From assembly GCF_000686125.1 (NCBI RefSeq), contig NZ_JMMA01000002.1, forward strand, positions 1,054,001 to 1,118,000: a stretch of DNA of 64,000 nucleotides, written 5' to 3'. The DNA is from Ruminococcus sp. NK3A76 (GTDB lineage Bacteria; Bacillota; Clostridia; Oscillospirales; Ruminococcaceae). Positions 33,552-42,415 of the stretch are shown piece after piece (the first letter of the stretch is position 1; every line of letters begins with the position of its first letter). The notes beneath the pieces were generated by a model, which saw only the letters and a program-made list of their open reading frames with translations, ran no database searches and was not told where the DNA came from. Made by a program: the position numbers and the translations under genes.

Positions 33552-33577
33552 TGTTATAATATATCGTATATACGATA
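33552..33577 (+). promoter_or_regulatory. Polyamine operon promoter with a 16-bp palindrome
   Basis: Extended -10 TGTTATAAT (33552-33560) is followed at once by TATCGTATATACGATA (33562-33577), a perfect palindrome over the likely transcription start. This is a good repressor-site candidate for the operon. Confidence 0.6.
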
Positions 33578-33593
33578 AATATGAAGGGGCGGG

Positions 33594-34403
33594 ATGTTTA
33601 ACATGGAACAGAAGCTGACTCTTTATGGGTTCAATAATCTCACCAAAACACTGAGCTTTAATATATATGATGTCTGCTACGCAAAAAGTGAGCGTGAGCA
33701 GAAGGATTATATTGCATATATAGATGAACAGTATAACAGCGAGCGTCTGACTAAGATACTGTGCGATGTGACCGAGATGATAGGCGCAAGGGTGCTCAAT
33801 ATCTCAAAGCAGGACTATGATCCTCAGGGTGCATCGGTAAACGTGCTCATAGCCGAGAAGGAGCTTGATGAGAGCTCTATTGATATCTCCTGTAACCAGG
33901 GCAACTATAAGGCAGCACATAAGTCAGTACACGCTCACCTTGATAAGAGCCACGTTACCGTGCATACCTTCCCTGAATACCACCCGGATAACTCTATATC
34001 CACCTTCCGTGTCGATATAGACGTTTCCACCTGCGGTATGATATCACCGCTTAATGCCCTCAATTACCTTATCGCCAGCTTTGACAGCGATATCATCACT
34101 ATCGACTACAGGGTAAGGGGCTTTACGAGAGATGTGCTCGGCAAGAAGTATTTCATCGACCACGATATAAAGTCTATCCAGGATTATATCGACAGGTCAA
34201 CTCTCGAGAAATACGATGCAATTGATGTTAATGTGTATCAGTCAAATATATTCCATACCAAGATGCTCATAAAGGATATCGAGCTTCAGAACTATCTCTT
34301 CAATAAGGACGTGTATGAGCTCTCGCCCAAGCAGAGGCTCGATATCACAGACAGCCTCAGGCGTGAGATGATAGAGATATTCAGCGGCCAGAATATATAC
34401 TGA
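33594..34403 (+). CDS. speD: S-adenosylmethionine decarboxylase proenzyme, E. coli type
   Basis: 269 residues. It makes decarboxylated SAM, the aminopropyl donor for spermidine. It aligns along its length with E. coli Spe[50 protein letters not shown] and [14 protein letters not shown]. The self-cleavage site is LDK/S at Ser119 in [10 protein letters not shown], which yields the pyruvoyl group. It starts at ATG 33594 behind AAGGGGCGGG; ATG 33603 is also possible. First gene of a seven-gene operon. Confidence 0.96.
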   Translation: MFNMEQKLTLYGFNNLTKTLSFNIYDVCYAKSEREQKDYIAYIDEQYNSERLTKILCDVTEMIGARVLNISKQDYDPQGASVNVLIAEKELDESSIDISCNQGNYKAAHKSVHAHLDKSHVTVHTFPEYHPDNSISTFRVDIDVSTCGMISPLNALNYLIASFDSDIITIDYRVRGFTRDVLGKKYFIDHDIKSIQDYIDRSTLEKYDAIDVNVYQSNIFHTKMLIKDIELQNYLFNKDVYELSPKQRLDITDSLRREMIEIFSGQNIY

Positions 34404-34425
34404 TAAAAAAGGAGCATTTGATAAA

Positions 34426-35871
34426 TTGGGCAAAGACCAGAACACAGCACCGATATATGATGCACTTAAACGCCACCTGAGAAACAGGGTGGTAAGGCTC
34501 GATGTCCCCGGTCATAAGGGCGGGCGTATGAATAAGGAGCTTCGGGACTTTCTGGGGGAGAACTGCCTTAAGGTAGACGTAAACTCCATGAAGCCCCTTG
34601 ATAACCTCTGCCACCCGGTCTCTGTTATCAAAGAGGCTGAGGAGCTCGCAAGCGAGGCCTTCGGCGCAGAGCATACGTTTTTTATAGTCAACGGCACAAC
34701 AGCTGCCGTGCAGGCAATGGTCTTCACAGCCTGTAAGGCAGGGGATAAGATAATCATGCCCCGTAACGTCCACAGAAGCGCTATAAATGCGCTCGTTGTG
34801 TGCGGCGCTGTGCCTGTTTATGTTAATCCCGGTACGAATAAGCAGCTCGGTATCCCTCTCGGAATGAGCGTAAGGGACGTTGAAGCTGCTATCCTTGCAA
34901 ATCCCGATGCCAAGGCGGTGCTTGTAAATAATCCGACCTACTACGGTGTCTGCTCGGATATAAGAAAAATATGCGAGATAGCCCACGCCCACGGTATGCT
35001 CGTGCTCGCTGACGAAGCGCACGGCACCCACCTTTATTTCGGCGAGGGGCTGCCTGTCAATGCTATGGCGGCAGGGGCTGATATGGCGGCTGTTTCTATC
35101 CATAAGACAGGCGGCTCGCTTACACAGTCTTCATTCCTGCTTTGCAGTAAGAGCATCAGCGAGGGCTATGTTAGACAGATAATCAACCTCACCCAGACGA
35201 CCAGCGGCTCATACCTGCTCATGGTGTCTTTAGACCTTGCAAGAAAGAACCTCTGCTTAAACGGCAGGGAGATGTTCAGAAAGTCGGTCGATTACGCCGA
35301 CTATGCAAGAGAGGAGATAAATAAGATAGGCGGCTACTACGCCTTCGGCCGAGAGCTTGAAAACGGTGATGATTTCTTCGCATTCGACAGCACCAAGCTG
35401 TCCGTCCATACAAGAGAGGTCGGGCTCGCAGGCGTTGAGGTGTACGATATTCTCAGAGATGACTACGATATTCAGATAGAGTTCGGCGATATAGGCAATA
35501 TCCTCGCTATCGTCTCGGCAGGCGACAGAGAGCTCGAAATAGAGCGCTTTATCTCCTCGCTCGGCGAGATAAAAAGGCTCTACGGCAAAGACCCCTCGGG
35601 AATGTTCGACCACGAATATATAAACCCTCAGGTAGTCCTTGCGCCGCAGCAGGCTTTCTACAGCGAGAAAAAAAGCGTGCCTATAGGCAGCTCGGAGGGC
35701 ATGATATGCGGAGAGTTCGTTATGTGCTATCCGCCCGGAATACCTATCCTTGCCCCCGGCGAGAGGATAACAGGCGATATCCTCGACTATATAGCCTACT
35801 GCAAGGAAAAGGGCTGCTTCCTCACAGGTACAGAGGATCTTGAGATAAACAATATCAACGTTGTAATATAA
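34426..35871 (+). CDS. speA: PLP-dependent Orn/Lys/Arg decarboxylase, probably arginine decarboxylase
   Basis: 481 residues, fold-type I short form as in B. subtilis SpeA. N-terminal DVPGHKGGRMNKEL, the PLP-contact region FFIVNGTTAAVQAMV, ADEAHGTHL and the Schiff-base Lys227 in VSIHKTGGSLTQSS are all present. With agmatinase in the same operon the substrate is most likely arginine, giving agmatine; lysine remains possible. It starts at TTG 34426, 11 bases behind AAAAGGAG and 22 bases after speD. Confidence 0.9.
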   Translation: MGKDQNTAPIYDALKRHLRNRVVRLDVPGHKGGRMNKELRDFLGENCLKVDVNSMKPLDNLCHPVSVIKEAEELASEAFGAEHTFFIVNGTTAAVQAMVFTACKAGDKIIMPRNVHRSAINALVVCGAVPVYVNPGTNKQLGIPLGMSVRDVEAAILANPDAKAVLVNNPTYYGVCSDIRKICEIAHAHGMLVLADEAHGTHLYFGEGLPVNAMAAGADMAAVSIHKTGGSLTQSSFLLCSKSISEGYVRQIINLTQTTSGSYLLMVSLDLARKNLCLNGREMFRKSVDYADYAREEINKIGGYYAFGRELENGDDFFAFDSTKLSVHTREVGLAGVEVYDILRDDYDIQIEFGDIGNILAIVSAGDRELEIERFISSLGEIKRLYGKDPSGMFDHEYINPQVVLAPQQAFYSEKKSVPIGSSEGMICGEFVMCYPPGIPILAPGERITGDILDYIAYCKEKGCFLTGTEDLEINNINVVI

Positions 35872-35884
35872 GGGAAGGCACATT

Positions 35885-36733
35885 ATGGATCTTTGGTTTA
35901 CAGAAAAGCATACAGATGATGTCAATTTCACTATCAAGGTGAAAAAACAGCTTTACTCGGGCAAGAGCTATTATCAGGATATAGATGTGTTCGATACCTA
36001 TGAGTTCGGCAGAGTGCTCGTGCTTGACGGGTTTATAATGCTCACCGAAAAGGACGAGTATATCTACCACGAAATGGTGACGGCTGTTCCTATGGCTGTC
36101 AACCCGGATATAAAGAATGTTCTCGTTATCGGCGCAGGCGACGGCGGCACGATAAGAGAGCTGACACGCTACCCGACTATCGAGCATATAGATATGGTCG
36201 AGATAGACAAGCAGGTGGTCGAGGTCTGCAAGCAGTACCTCCCTCAGACAGCCTGCAAATTCGACGACGAGAGGGTCGAGCTCTATTTTGAGGACGGGCT
36301 AAAATATGTCCGCAGAAAGCAGAATGAGTATGACCTCATAATCGTTGATTCGACTGACCCCTTCGGCCCGGGCGAGGGTCTTTTTACAAAGGAATTCTAC
36401 GGCAACTGCTTCAAGGCGCTCACAGATACAGGAATACTCATAAACCAGCATGAGAGCACCTACTACGACAGCTATGTCGATATGGTAAAGCGCACACATA
36501 AGCGTATAGGCTCGGCTTTCCCGGTGACAATGGTCTACCAGGCGCATATACCGACATACCCTTCGGGGCACTGGCTCTTTGGCTTTGCATCAAAGAACCT
36601 GCACCCGGTGTACGATATGCAGGCTGAGAAGTGGGAGCAGTTCGGCCTTAAGATGAAATACTATAACACAAAACTGCATCAGGGCTGCTTCGCACTCCCG
36701 AATGATGTGCTGGAGGTGCTTGAAGATGCTTGA
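35885..36733 (+). CDS. speE: Spermidine synthase (aminopropyltransferase)
   Basis: 282 residues. It transfers the aminopropyl group from decarboxylated SAM to putrescine. Typical segments: DTYEFGRVLVLDGFIMLTEK, the nucleotide loop VLVIGAGDGGTIRE and IVDSTDPFGPGEGLF. It is preceded by AAGGGAAGG and overlaps speB by 8 bases. The pairing with SpeD gives the classical route. Confidence 0.96.
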   Translation: MDLWFTEKHTDDVNFTIKVKKQLYSGKSYYQDIDVFDTYEFGRVLVLDGFIMLTEKDEYIYHEMVTAVPMAVNPDIKNVLVIGAGDGGTIRELTRYPTIEHIDMVEIDKQVVEVCKQYLPQTACKFDDERVELYFEDGLKYVRRKQNEYDLIIVDSTDPFGPGEGLFTKEFYGNCFKALTDTGILINQHESTYYDSYVDMVKRTHKRIGSAFPVTMVYQAHIPTYPSGHWLFGFASKNLHPVYDMQAEKWEQFGLKMKYYNTKLHQGCFALPNDVLEVLEDA

Positions 36734-37577
36734 TAAGAATGTTTCGACCTTTATCGGGTGCGACTGCGAGTATGAGGACGCAAAGATAGTCCTTTTCGGC
36801 GCTCCCTTTGACAGTACGACCTCTTTCAGACCCGGCACACGCTTTGCGTCAGCTGCTATGAGGAGCGAGAGCTTCGGTATAGAGACTTTTTCTCCCTATC
36901 AGGAGAAGGACCTTCTCGATGTCAGGGTGTTCGACAGCGGTGACCTTGAGCTGCCATTCGGTGAGCCGACACAGGCTCTTGCCGATATCGAAGAAAGAAC
37001 TGCGACGATACTTAATGACGGAAAGATACCCTGCATGATAGGCGGCGAGCATCTTGTCACCCTCGGCGCTGTAAGGGCGGTTGCTAAAAAGTACAGTGAC
37101 CTGCATATGATCCACTTCGATGCCCATGCAGACCTGCGAGATGACTACCTCGGTGTCAAACTCTCACACGCCTGCGTGCTGCACAGATGCCACGATATAG
37201 TGGGGGATAATAAGATATTCCAGTTCGGCATCAGGTCGGGCGACAGAGATGAGTTTGAGTTTGCAAAGGCTCATACCACAATGCATAGATTTGACCTTGA
37301 AACGCTTGATGAGGTCGTCAAAAAGCTAAAGGGCAAGCCTGTTTACTTCACGCTTGACCTTGATGTGCTCGACCCCTCGGAGTTCCCCGGCACTGGCACT
37401 CCCGAGGCAGGCGGTGTCAGCTTCAAGGAGCTTCTGAAGGCCGTTATAAGCCTTTCAGAGCTTGATATAGTAGGCTTTGATGTCAACGAGCTTTCCCCTG
37501 TGTATGACCAGACAGGACGCTCGACAGCCCTTGCCTGCAAGATACTAAGAGAAATAATACTCAGCTTTATAGGTTAG
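36726..37577 (+). CDS. speB: Agmatinase
   Basis: 283 residues from ATG 36726, nine bases behind GGAGG, overlapping the speE stop. It hydrolyses agmatine to putrescine and urea. The dinuclear Mn ligands are visible in MIGGEHLVT, HFDAHADLRDDY and TLDLDVLDPSEFPGTGTPEAG. FDVNELSP near the end is also conserved. The metal-site context favours agmatinase over arginase. Confidence 0.95.
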   Translation: MLDKNVSTFIGCDCEYEDAKIVLFGAPFDSTTSFRPGTRFASAAMRSESFGIETFSPYQEKDLLDVRVFDSGDLELPFGEPTQALADIEERTATILNDGKIPCMIGGEHLVTLGAVRAVAKKYSDLHMIHFDAHADLRDDYLGVKLSHACVLHRCHDIVGDNKIFQFGIRSGDRDEFEFAKAHTTMHRFDLETLDEVVKKLKGKPVYFTLDLDVLDPSEFPGTGTPEAGGVSFKELLKAVISLSELDIVGFDVNELSPVYDQTGRSTALACKILREIILSFIG

Positions 37578-37603
37578 AATATAATAGAAAGGAATGATGC
37601 TAA

Positions 37604-38806
37604 ATGTCAAGAGCACTTATAATCGGTGCAGGCGGCGTTGCAGGTGTTGTAATACACAAGTGCTGCCAGAACAGTGAGGTGTTTACCGATATCTGTATCG
37701 CAAGCCGTACAAAGGCAAAGTGCGATAAATTCAAGGAGGAGCTCCAGGGCAAGACTAAGACCAATATCACTACTGCACAGGTAAATGCTGATAATGTCCC
37801 TGAGCTTGTGGCTCTTATGAAGGAGTATAAGCCTGATATATGCATAAACGTTGCACTCCCGTATCAGGATCTGCATATAATGGACGCTTGCCTGGAATGC
37901 AAGGTCGATTACCTTGACACAGCAAACTATGAGCCCGAGGATACAGCTAAGTTTGAATACAGCTGGCAGTGGGCATACCGTGAGAGATTTGAAAAAGCAG
38001 GCATCACAGCCGTGCTTGGCTCAGGCTTTGACCCCGGCGTTACAGGCGTGTTCTGCGCTTATGCTCAGAAGCATTATTTCGATGAGATAAACTATATAGA
38101 TATCCTCGACTGCAACGGCGGCGACCACGGCTACCCGTTTGCTACTAACTTTAACCCCGAGATAAATATCCGCGAGGTTTCCGCTAAGGGCAGCTATATC
38201 GAGGACGGCAAGTGGGTAGAGACAGAGCCTATGGAGATAAAGAGAGTATATAACTTCGACCAGGTGGGCGAGAAGGATATGTATCTTCTCCACCACGAGG
38301 AGCTTGAATCTCTCGCTCTCAATATCAAGGGCATCAAGAGGATACGCTTCTTCATGACCTTCGGCCAGAGCTATCTTACACACCTTAAGTGCTTAGAGAA
38401 CGTCGGCATGACATCTATCGAGCCTATCATGTACGAGGGCAAGGAGATAGTTCCGCTCCAGTTCTTAAAGGCTGTTCTGCCTGACCCTGCATCTTTAGGC
38501 CCCAGAACAAAGGGCAAGACCAATATCGGCTGTATCTTCCAGGGCAAGAAGGACGGCAAGGACAAGACCTACTATGTATATAACGTCTGCGACCACCAGG
38601 AATGCTATAAGGAGGTCGGCTCGCAGGCTATATCCTACACCACAGGCGTTCCTGCAATGATAGGCGCTATGATGGTGCTCACAGGCAAGTGGAAGAAGCC
38701 CGGCGTTTATAACGTCGAGGAATTCGATCCCGATCCGTTCATGGAAGCGCTCAATAAGTGGGGCCTGCCCTGGACAGAGAATTTCGATCCCGTGCTCGTA
38801 GACTGA
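37604..38806 (+). CDS. Carboxy(nor)spermidine dehydrogenase, Lys1-like
   Basis: 400 residues, saccharopine dehydrogenase-like with an N-terminal NAD(P) loop LIIGAGGVAGVVIHKC. It reductively condenses putrescine (or diaminopropane) with aspartate semialdehyde to carboxyspermidine (or carboxynorspermidine). GSGFDPGVTGVFCAYA and NGGDHGYPFATNF are family hallmarks. With agmatinase next door putrescine is the likely substrate, hence CASDH. It is 26 bases after speB behind GAAAGGAATG. Confidence 0.93.
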   Translation: MSRALIIGAGGVAGVVIHKCCQNSEVFTDICIASRTKAKCDKFKEELQGKTKTNITTAQVNADNVPELVALMKEYKPDICINVALPYQDLHIMDACLECKVDYLDTANYEPEDTAKFEYSWQWAYRERFEKAGITAVLGSGFDPGVTGVFCAYAQKHYFDEINYIDILDCNGGDHGYPFATNFNPEINIREVSAKGSYIEDGKWVETEPMEIKRVYNFDQVGEKDMYLLHHEELESLALNIKGIKRIRFFMTFGQSYLTHLKCLENVGMTSIEPIMYEGKEIVPLQFLKAVLPDPASLGPRTKGKTNIGCIFQGKKDGKDKTYYVYNVCDHQECYKEVGSQAISYTTGVPAMIGAMMVLTGKWKKPGVYNVEEFDPDPFMEALNKWGLPWTENFDPVLVD

Positions 38807-38824
38807 TGAGAGGAGTTTTATATC

Positions 38825-39127
38825 ATGACTTTATTATTGGATGACGCTATTTTTCAGAATAAGGATAATTTTTTCTATTACATAAACAATAACTTCGGCG
38901 ACAGAGATGTGTTTGATACCGATGCTTTATTCAACGTTCTTTCCGATGATGACCCGGATATCGAGGTCATTCTGAGCGATTTTGATGATCTCAAAGGCGA
39001 GGCAAAGGAGTTTGCAAGTGAGATACTTAAGGTATTATACGATGCAAAGAATGCAAACCCCAACCTTAAGATTATAAATATGAGCGTTAAGAGCATCAAC
39101 TCAAAAATGGAAGTACCTAACGACTGA
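38825..39127 (+). CDS. Small acidic unknown protein inside the polyamine operon
   Basis: 100 residues, very rich in Asp, Asn and Phe (FQNKDNFFYYINNNFGDRDV, LSDDDPDIEVILSDFDDL). No signal peptide or membrane segment. The strand-helix pattern is somewhat barstar-like, but I do not recognise the family. It sits 18 bases after the dehydrogenase and shares one base with the decarboxylase start (TGATG), so its output is tied to both enzymes. A structural or regulatory partner of the carboxyspermidine pathway is a reasonable guess only. Confidence 0.75.
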   Translation: MTLLLDDAIFQNKDNFFYYINNNFGDRDVFDTDALFNVLSDDDPDIEVILSDFDDLKGEAKEFASEILKVLYDAKNANPNLKIINMSVKSINSKMEVPND

Positions 39128-40263
39128 TGAAAACGGATCTTTATGATAAGGTAAAAACCCCATGCTATGTCATAGATAAGCAGCTGCTTGAAAACAACTT
39201 AAAGATTTTAAAAGATGTCAGAGAGCAGAGCGGCTGTAAGATACTCCTTGCGCAGAAGGCTTTCTCGATGTACAGCGTGTATCCGCTTATCATGCAGTAT
39301 CTTGACGGTACTGCCGCAAGCGGCCTGTATGAAGCCATGCTCGGCCGTGAGGAGGCAGGCGAGGGCGAGGTCCACGTCTACAGCCCGGCGTTCAAGGCTG
39401 ATGATATGGCAGAGCTTGTCAAGATATGCGACCATATCGTGTTCAACAGCCCTTCGCAGTACAGAATGCATAAGGACACTGTCTTGCTAAGCGGCAGGCA
39501 TATCTCCTGCGGCCTGAGGGTCAATCCTGAGTACAGCGAATCAGAGCACGAGATATATGACCCCTGCGCCCCCGGTTCAAGGCTCGGCACAGTTGCGGCA
39601 AATCTCACGGAAGCTGACCTTGAAGGCATAGAGGGGCTGCATTTCCACTGCCTGTGTGAGCAGGGCGAGGACGTTTTAGAAAGAACGCTTCCGCACTTTG
39701 AGGAAAAGTTCGGAAAATATCTTAGCAAGCTCAAATGGGTCAACTTCGGCGGCGGTCACCATATAACTAAAGAGGGCTACGACACAAAGGCTCTAATCGG
39801 GCTTATCAAGCGATTTAAGAGCAAGTACGGCGTCGAGGTGTATCTTGAGCCGGGCGAGGCTGTTGCGCTCAATGCAGGCTTTCTTGTCTGCGAGGTGCTC
39901 GATACCCTCAAAAACGGCATGGATATCGCAATAGTCGATACCTCCGCTGCCTGCCATATGCCCGATGTGCTTGAAATGCCATACCGCCCGAATATCATCG
40001 GCGCCGGCCAGCCGGACGAAAAGAAATACACCTACCGCCTTGGCGGCCCTACCTGCCTTGCAGGGGATATAATAGGTGACTACTCCTTCGATGAGCCGCT
40101 TAAGCCCGGCGACAGGCTGGTGTTCTGCGACATGGCTATCTATACGACAGTCAAGAACAACACCTTCAACGGTATGCCGCTCCCGTCTATTTATCTCAGT
40201 GATGAAGATGGTATTAGGCTTATAAAGAGCTTCTCATATAAGAATTTTAAATCAAGAATTTGA
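39127..40263 (+). CDS. nspC: Carboxy(nor)spermidine decarboxylase
   Basis: 378 residues, alanine racemase-fold PLP decarboxylase. The PLP Lys is Lys44 in LLAQKAFSMY; the Gly-rich NFGGGHHI and the second-subunit Cys loop DTSAACHMPDV complete the active site. It converts carboxyspermidine to spermidine. It starts at ATG 39127, overlapping the preceding stop. Last gene of the operon, closed by a strong terminator. Confidence 0.94.
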   Translation: MKTDLYDKVKTPCYVIDKQLLENNLKILKDVREQSGCKILLAQKAFSMYSVYPLIMQYLDGTAASGLYEAMLGREEAGEGEVHVYSPAFKADDMAELVKICDHIVFNSPSQYRMHKDTVLLSGRHISCGLRVNPEYSESEHEIYDPCAPGSRLGTVAANLTEADLEGIEGLHFHCLCEQGEDVLERTLPHFEEKFGKYLSKLKWVNFGGGHHITKEGYDTKALIGLIKRFKSKYGVEVYLEPGEAVALNAGFLVCEVLDTLKNGMDIAIVDTSAACHMPDVLEMPYRPNIIGAGQPDEKKYTYRLGGPTCLAGDIIGDYSFDEPLKPGDRLVFCDMAIYTTVKNNTFNGMPLPSIYLSDEDGIRLIKSFSYKNFKSRI

Positions 40264-40272
40264 AAAAAATCA

Positions 40273-40308
40273 GCCTTTCCCCGGTCAGCTTCGGGGAAAG
40301 GCTTTTTT
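40273..40308 (+). terminator. Terminator of the polyamine operon
   Basis: GCCTTTCCCCG (40273-40283) pairs perfectly with CGGGGAAAGGC (40292-40302), followed by TTTTTT. Confidence 0.92.
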
Positions 40309-40378
40309 GCATATCCTATGTTTATGATGCATAAAATCAAAAGAGCAGCCACTTAGTTGACCGCTCTTTGTAATACAT

Positions 40379-40624
40379 TTATTTGCTTGCATTCAGTTCT
40401 TTGATACAGTGTGCGCATACCATCTTGCCCTTGTATTCTGTAAGGCCGTCAGTTGAGCTGCAAAATACGCAGGCCTGCTGAAACCTTTTAAGAATAATGG
40501 CATCGTTGTCTGTAAAGATCTCTACGGAGTCCTTTACGTTGATACCAAGAGTACGCCTCAATTCTATTGGAAGAACTATTCTGCCAAGATTGTCAACATC
40601 ACGAACTATGCCGGTCGATTTCAT
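40379..40624 (-). CDS. AbrB/SpoVT-type regulator with zinc-knuckle tail
   Basis: 81 residues from ATG 40624, behind AAGGAG; the longer upstream open frame is unsupported. The N-terminal swapped-hairpin domain reads KSTGIVRDVDNLGRIVLPIE and LRRTLGINVKDSVEIF, as in AbrB/SpoVT. The C-terminal 30 residues hold CVFC and CAHC pairs, a likely zinc ribbon replacing AbrB's dimerising tail. It is probably a transition-state or sporulation-linked regulator, in line with the adjacent, divergently read spmAB. Its own promoter is at 40682-40710. Confidence 0.88.
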   Translation of the reverse strand: MKSTGIVRDVDNLGRIVLPIELRRTLGINVKDSVEIFTDNDAIILKRFQQACVFCSSTDGLTEYKGKMVCAHCIKELNASK

Positions 40625-40681
40625 AACTATGCTTCTCCTTCCATTGATCGTTATGGCTATTTTGGAACTTTTTCCAATTAA

Positions 40682-40710
40682 ATTATACATAAAACACCAC
40701 AAAATGTCAA
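40682..40710 (-). promoter_or_regulatory. Promoter of the AbrB-like gene
   Basis: Minus strand TTGACA (40710-40705), 17-base spacer, TATAAT (40687-40682). Confidence 0.85.
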
Positions 40711-40864
40711 GAGTATATACAATTATTTTACAACTCGATATAAATATATTAAACAGCAGAATATGCAAATTGCAAAACGCGGAATTGAGAAAATGTGTAA
40801 AATGTTTTATTGTCACACAAAACCCATTAGAATGGTGATATATATGCAAATGAGGTGGTATATG

Positions 40865-41446
40865 ATGATAGGTAAACTGACGTGCGGAATTATGGTATTT
40901 TCTGTGATTTTTTCAGCCTTTTACGGTACCCTTGACAAAGTCTGCGAGAGCGCTCTTGGCAGTTGTGATGACATTTTGCAATTGTCATTGACACTTTGTG
41001 CCGTCATGGCGTTCTGGGGAGGAATAATGAATATAGCCCATAAAGCGAAGCTGACAGATAAGATAGCGTATCTTCTCTCGCCGGTGATAAGGCTGCTTTT
41101 TCGTGGTGTAGAGCGTGGCAGCAGGGCGTATAATGCGATAAGCATGAATATCACAGCTAACCTCCTTGGCCTCGGAAATGCTGCAACACCGCTCGGAATC
41201 GAGGCTGTCAAGGCACTCGATGACAACAGCCGCCACTCACGCAGGAATATCTCTATGCTCGTTGTTATAAACACAGCATCTATCCAGCTTATCCCTGCAA
41301 CAGTCGCAGCTATACGCCTTTCTCATGGCTCGCAGCACCCCTATGAGATAATCCCGGCGGTGCTGCTTACATCTCTTGTCTCTGTCATGGCAGGCTGTGT
41401 CATGACTTGCATTATGTACCCGGGGGAGAAGCGTCATGACAGGTGA
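40865..41446 (+). CDS. spmA: Spore maturation protein A
   Basis: 193 residues from ATG 40865, six bases behind GAGGTGG. Nucleoside-recognition (Gate) domain membrane protein with about five hydrophobic segments. Signatures: LCAVMAFWGGIMNIAHKAKL, NITANLLGLGNAATPLGIEA and VVINTASIQLIPATVAAIR. In B. subtilis SpmA and SpmB are needed for spore core dehydration. It overlaps spmB by 11 bases. Confidence 0.92.
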   Translation: MIGKLTCGIMVFSVIFSAFYGTLDKVCESALGSCDDILQLSLTLCAVMAFWGGIMNIAHKAKLTDKIAYLLSPVIRLLFRGVERGSRAYNAISMNITANLLGLGNAATPLGIEAVKALDDNSRHSRRNISMLVVINTASIQLIPATVAAIRLSHGSQHPYEIIPAVLLTSLVSVMAGCVMTCIMYPGEKRHDR

Positions 41447-41948
41447 GTTATTTGCAGTAGGCGTGATATGCTTTATCTGTATCTATGGCCTTGCTAAGGA
41501 TAAGGATATCTTCTCCGCCTTCACCGAGGGTGCTAAGGAAAACGCCAAGGCCGCTTTTGATATCTTCCCGGCACTGCTTATGCTGCTCACAGCCGTTTCA
41601 ATGCTTCGTGCAAGCGGCGCTATCGACTTTCTGGCAGATAAGCTGTCATTAGTCTTTGCAAGCATCGGCTTTCCGGCCGAGTGCCTGCCGCTTGTTATGA
41701 TAAGGGGCATCTCCGGCAGCGGCGCTCTTGCTGTGCTCGGCGATATCTTAAGCGATGTCTCGCCCGATTCGTTCACAGGCCGTGTGGCAAGCGTTATGAT
41801 GGGCAGCACCGAGACTACCTTTTATACTATAGCAGTTTATTTCTCAGCAGTAAAGCTCAGATGCACCGGCAAAACTGTTATCCCGGCTGTCACGGCTGAT
41901 ATCTTTGGCTTTATCTTCTCGGTCATATTTGTAAGGCTTTTATTCTGA
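41436..41948 (+). CDS. spmB: Spore maturation protein B
   Basis: 170 residues, Gate-domain membrane protein with FTEGAKENAKAAFDIFPALL, MIRGISGSGALAVLGDIL and MMGSTETTFYTIAVYFSAV. It works with SpmA. Start ATG 41436 lies inside spmA, so the two are co-translated. Confidence 0.93.
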   Translation: MTGELFAVGVICFICIYGLAKDKDIFSAFTEGAKENAKAAFDIFPALLMLLTAVSMLRASGAIDFLADKLSLVFASIGFPAECLPLVMIRGISGSGALAVLGDILSDVSPDSFTGRVASVMMGSTETTFYTIAVYFSAVKLRCTGKTVIPAVTADIFGFIFSVIFVRLLF

Positions 41949-41953
41949 AAAAA

Positions 41954-41988
41954 GAAGACTGCCGAACCCGACAGTCTTCCATGTTTTC
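41954..41988. terminator. Bidirectional terminator between spmB and rrf2
   Basis: GAAGACTG (41954-41961) pairs with CAGTCTTC (41972-41979). AT-rich runs on both sides serve the convergent genes. Confidence 0.7.
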
Positions 41989-41991
41989 CTA

Positions 41992-42396
41992 TTATTCGCC
42001 CAGAAGGTCTCTGAACGTGTTCTGTGCAAGCTGCACCCTTACAGAATCGGTTATCTTTTCAAATACCTTCCTGTAGCAGCAGCCGTCAGAATTGCCCATA
42101 GTGCATACCGACTCGTTCTGCAAGCATTTCGAGAAGCGGTATGTACCCTCTATCGCCTCGATGACTTCGAGCAGGGTAGTCTCCTGCGGCTCCTTGGCAG
42201 CGATGTAGCCGCCGTGTGTGCCCTTGAATGACTTCACCAGCCCTGCCGATACGAGCTTTCTGAGTATCTTGAGTGTGAAGCTGGGCGTAACACACGCACG
42301 CTTTGATATCTCGCCGGCATCAGTCCTGACATTGCCTGCTTTGCAAAGCACCTGCATTATTCTTACTGCATAGTCGGCTTCAAGTGTCAAATGCAT
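41992..42396 (-). CDS. Rrf2-family regulator with a Cys cluster
   Basis: 134 residues. Winged helix LTLEADYAVRIMQVLCK, ISKRACVTPSFTLKILRKLV and the wing FKGTHGGYIAAKEP. The C-terminal part has Cys residues in CLQNESVC and CC, placed as in iron-sulfur members such as IscR and NsrR. It may therefore sense iron-sulfur status, redox or NO. It is the last gene of the rpoD block, 19 bases after rpoD. Confidence 0.85.
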   Translation of the reverse strand: MHLTLEADYAVRIMQVLCKAGNVRTDAGEISKRACVTPSFTLKILRKLVSAGLVKSFKGTHGGYIAAKEPQETTLLEVIEAIEGTYRFSKCLQNESVCTMGNSDGCCYRKVFEKITDSVRVQLAQNTFRDLLGE

Positions 42397-42415
42397 ATCA
42401 TGCTCCTGTTCATTA

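Noticed and set aside
40625-40849. Extended 156-residue version of the AbrB-like protein
   Set aside because: The extra 75 codons run over the promoter at 40682-40710 and have no ribosome site.
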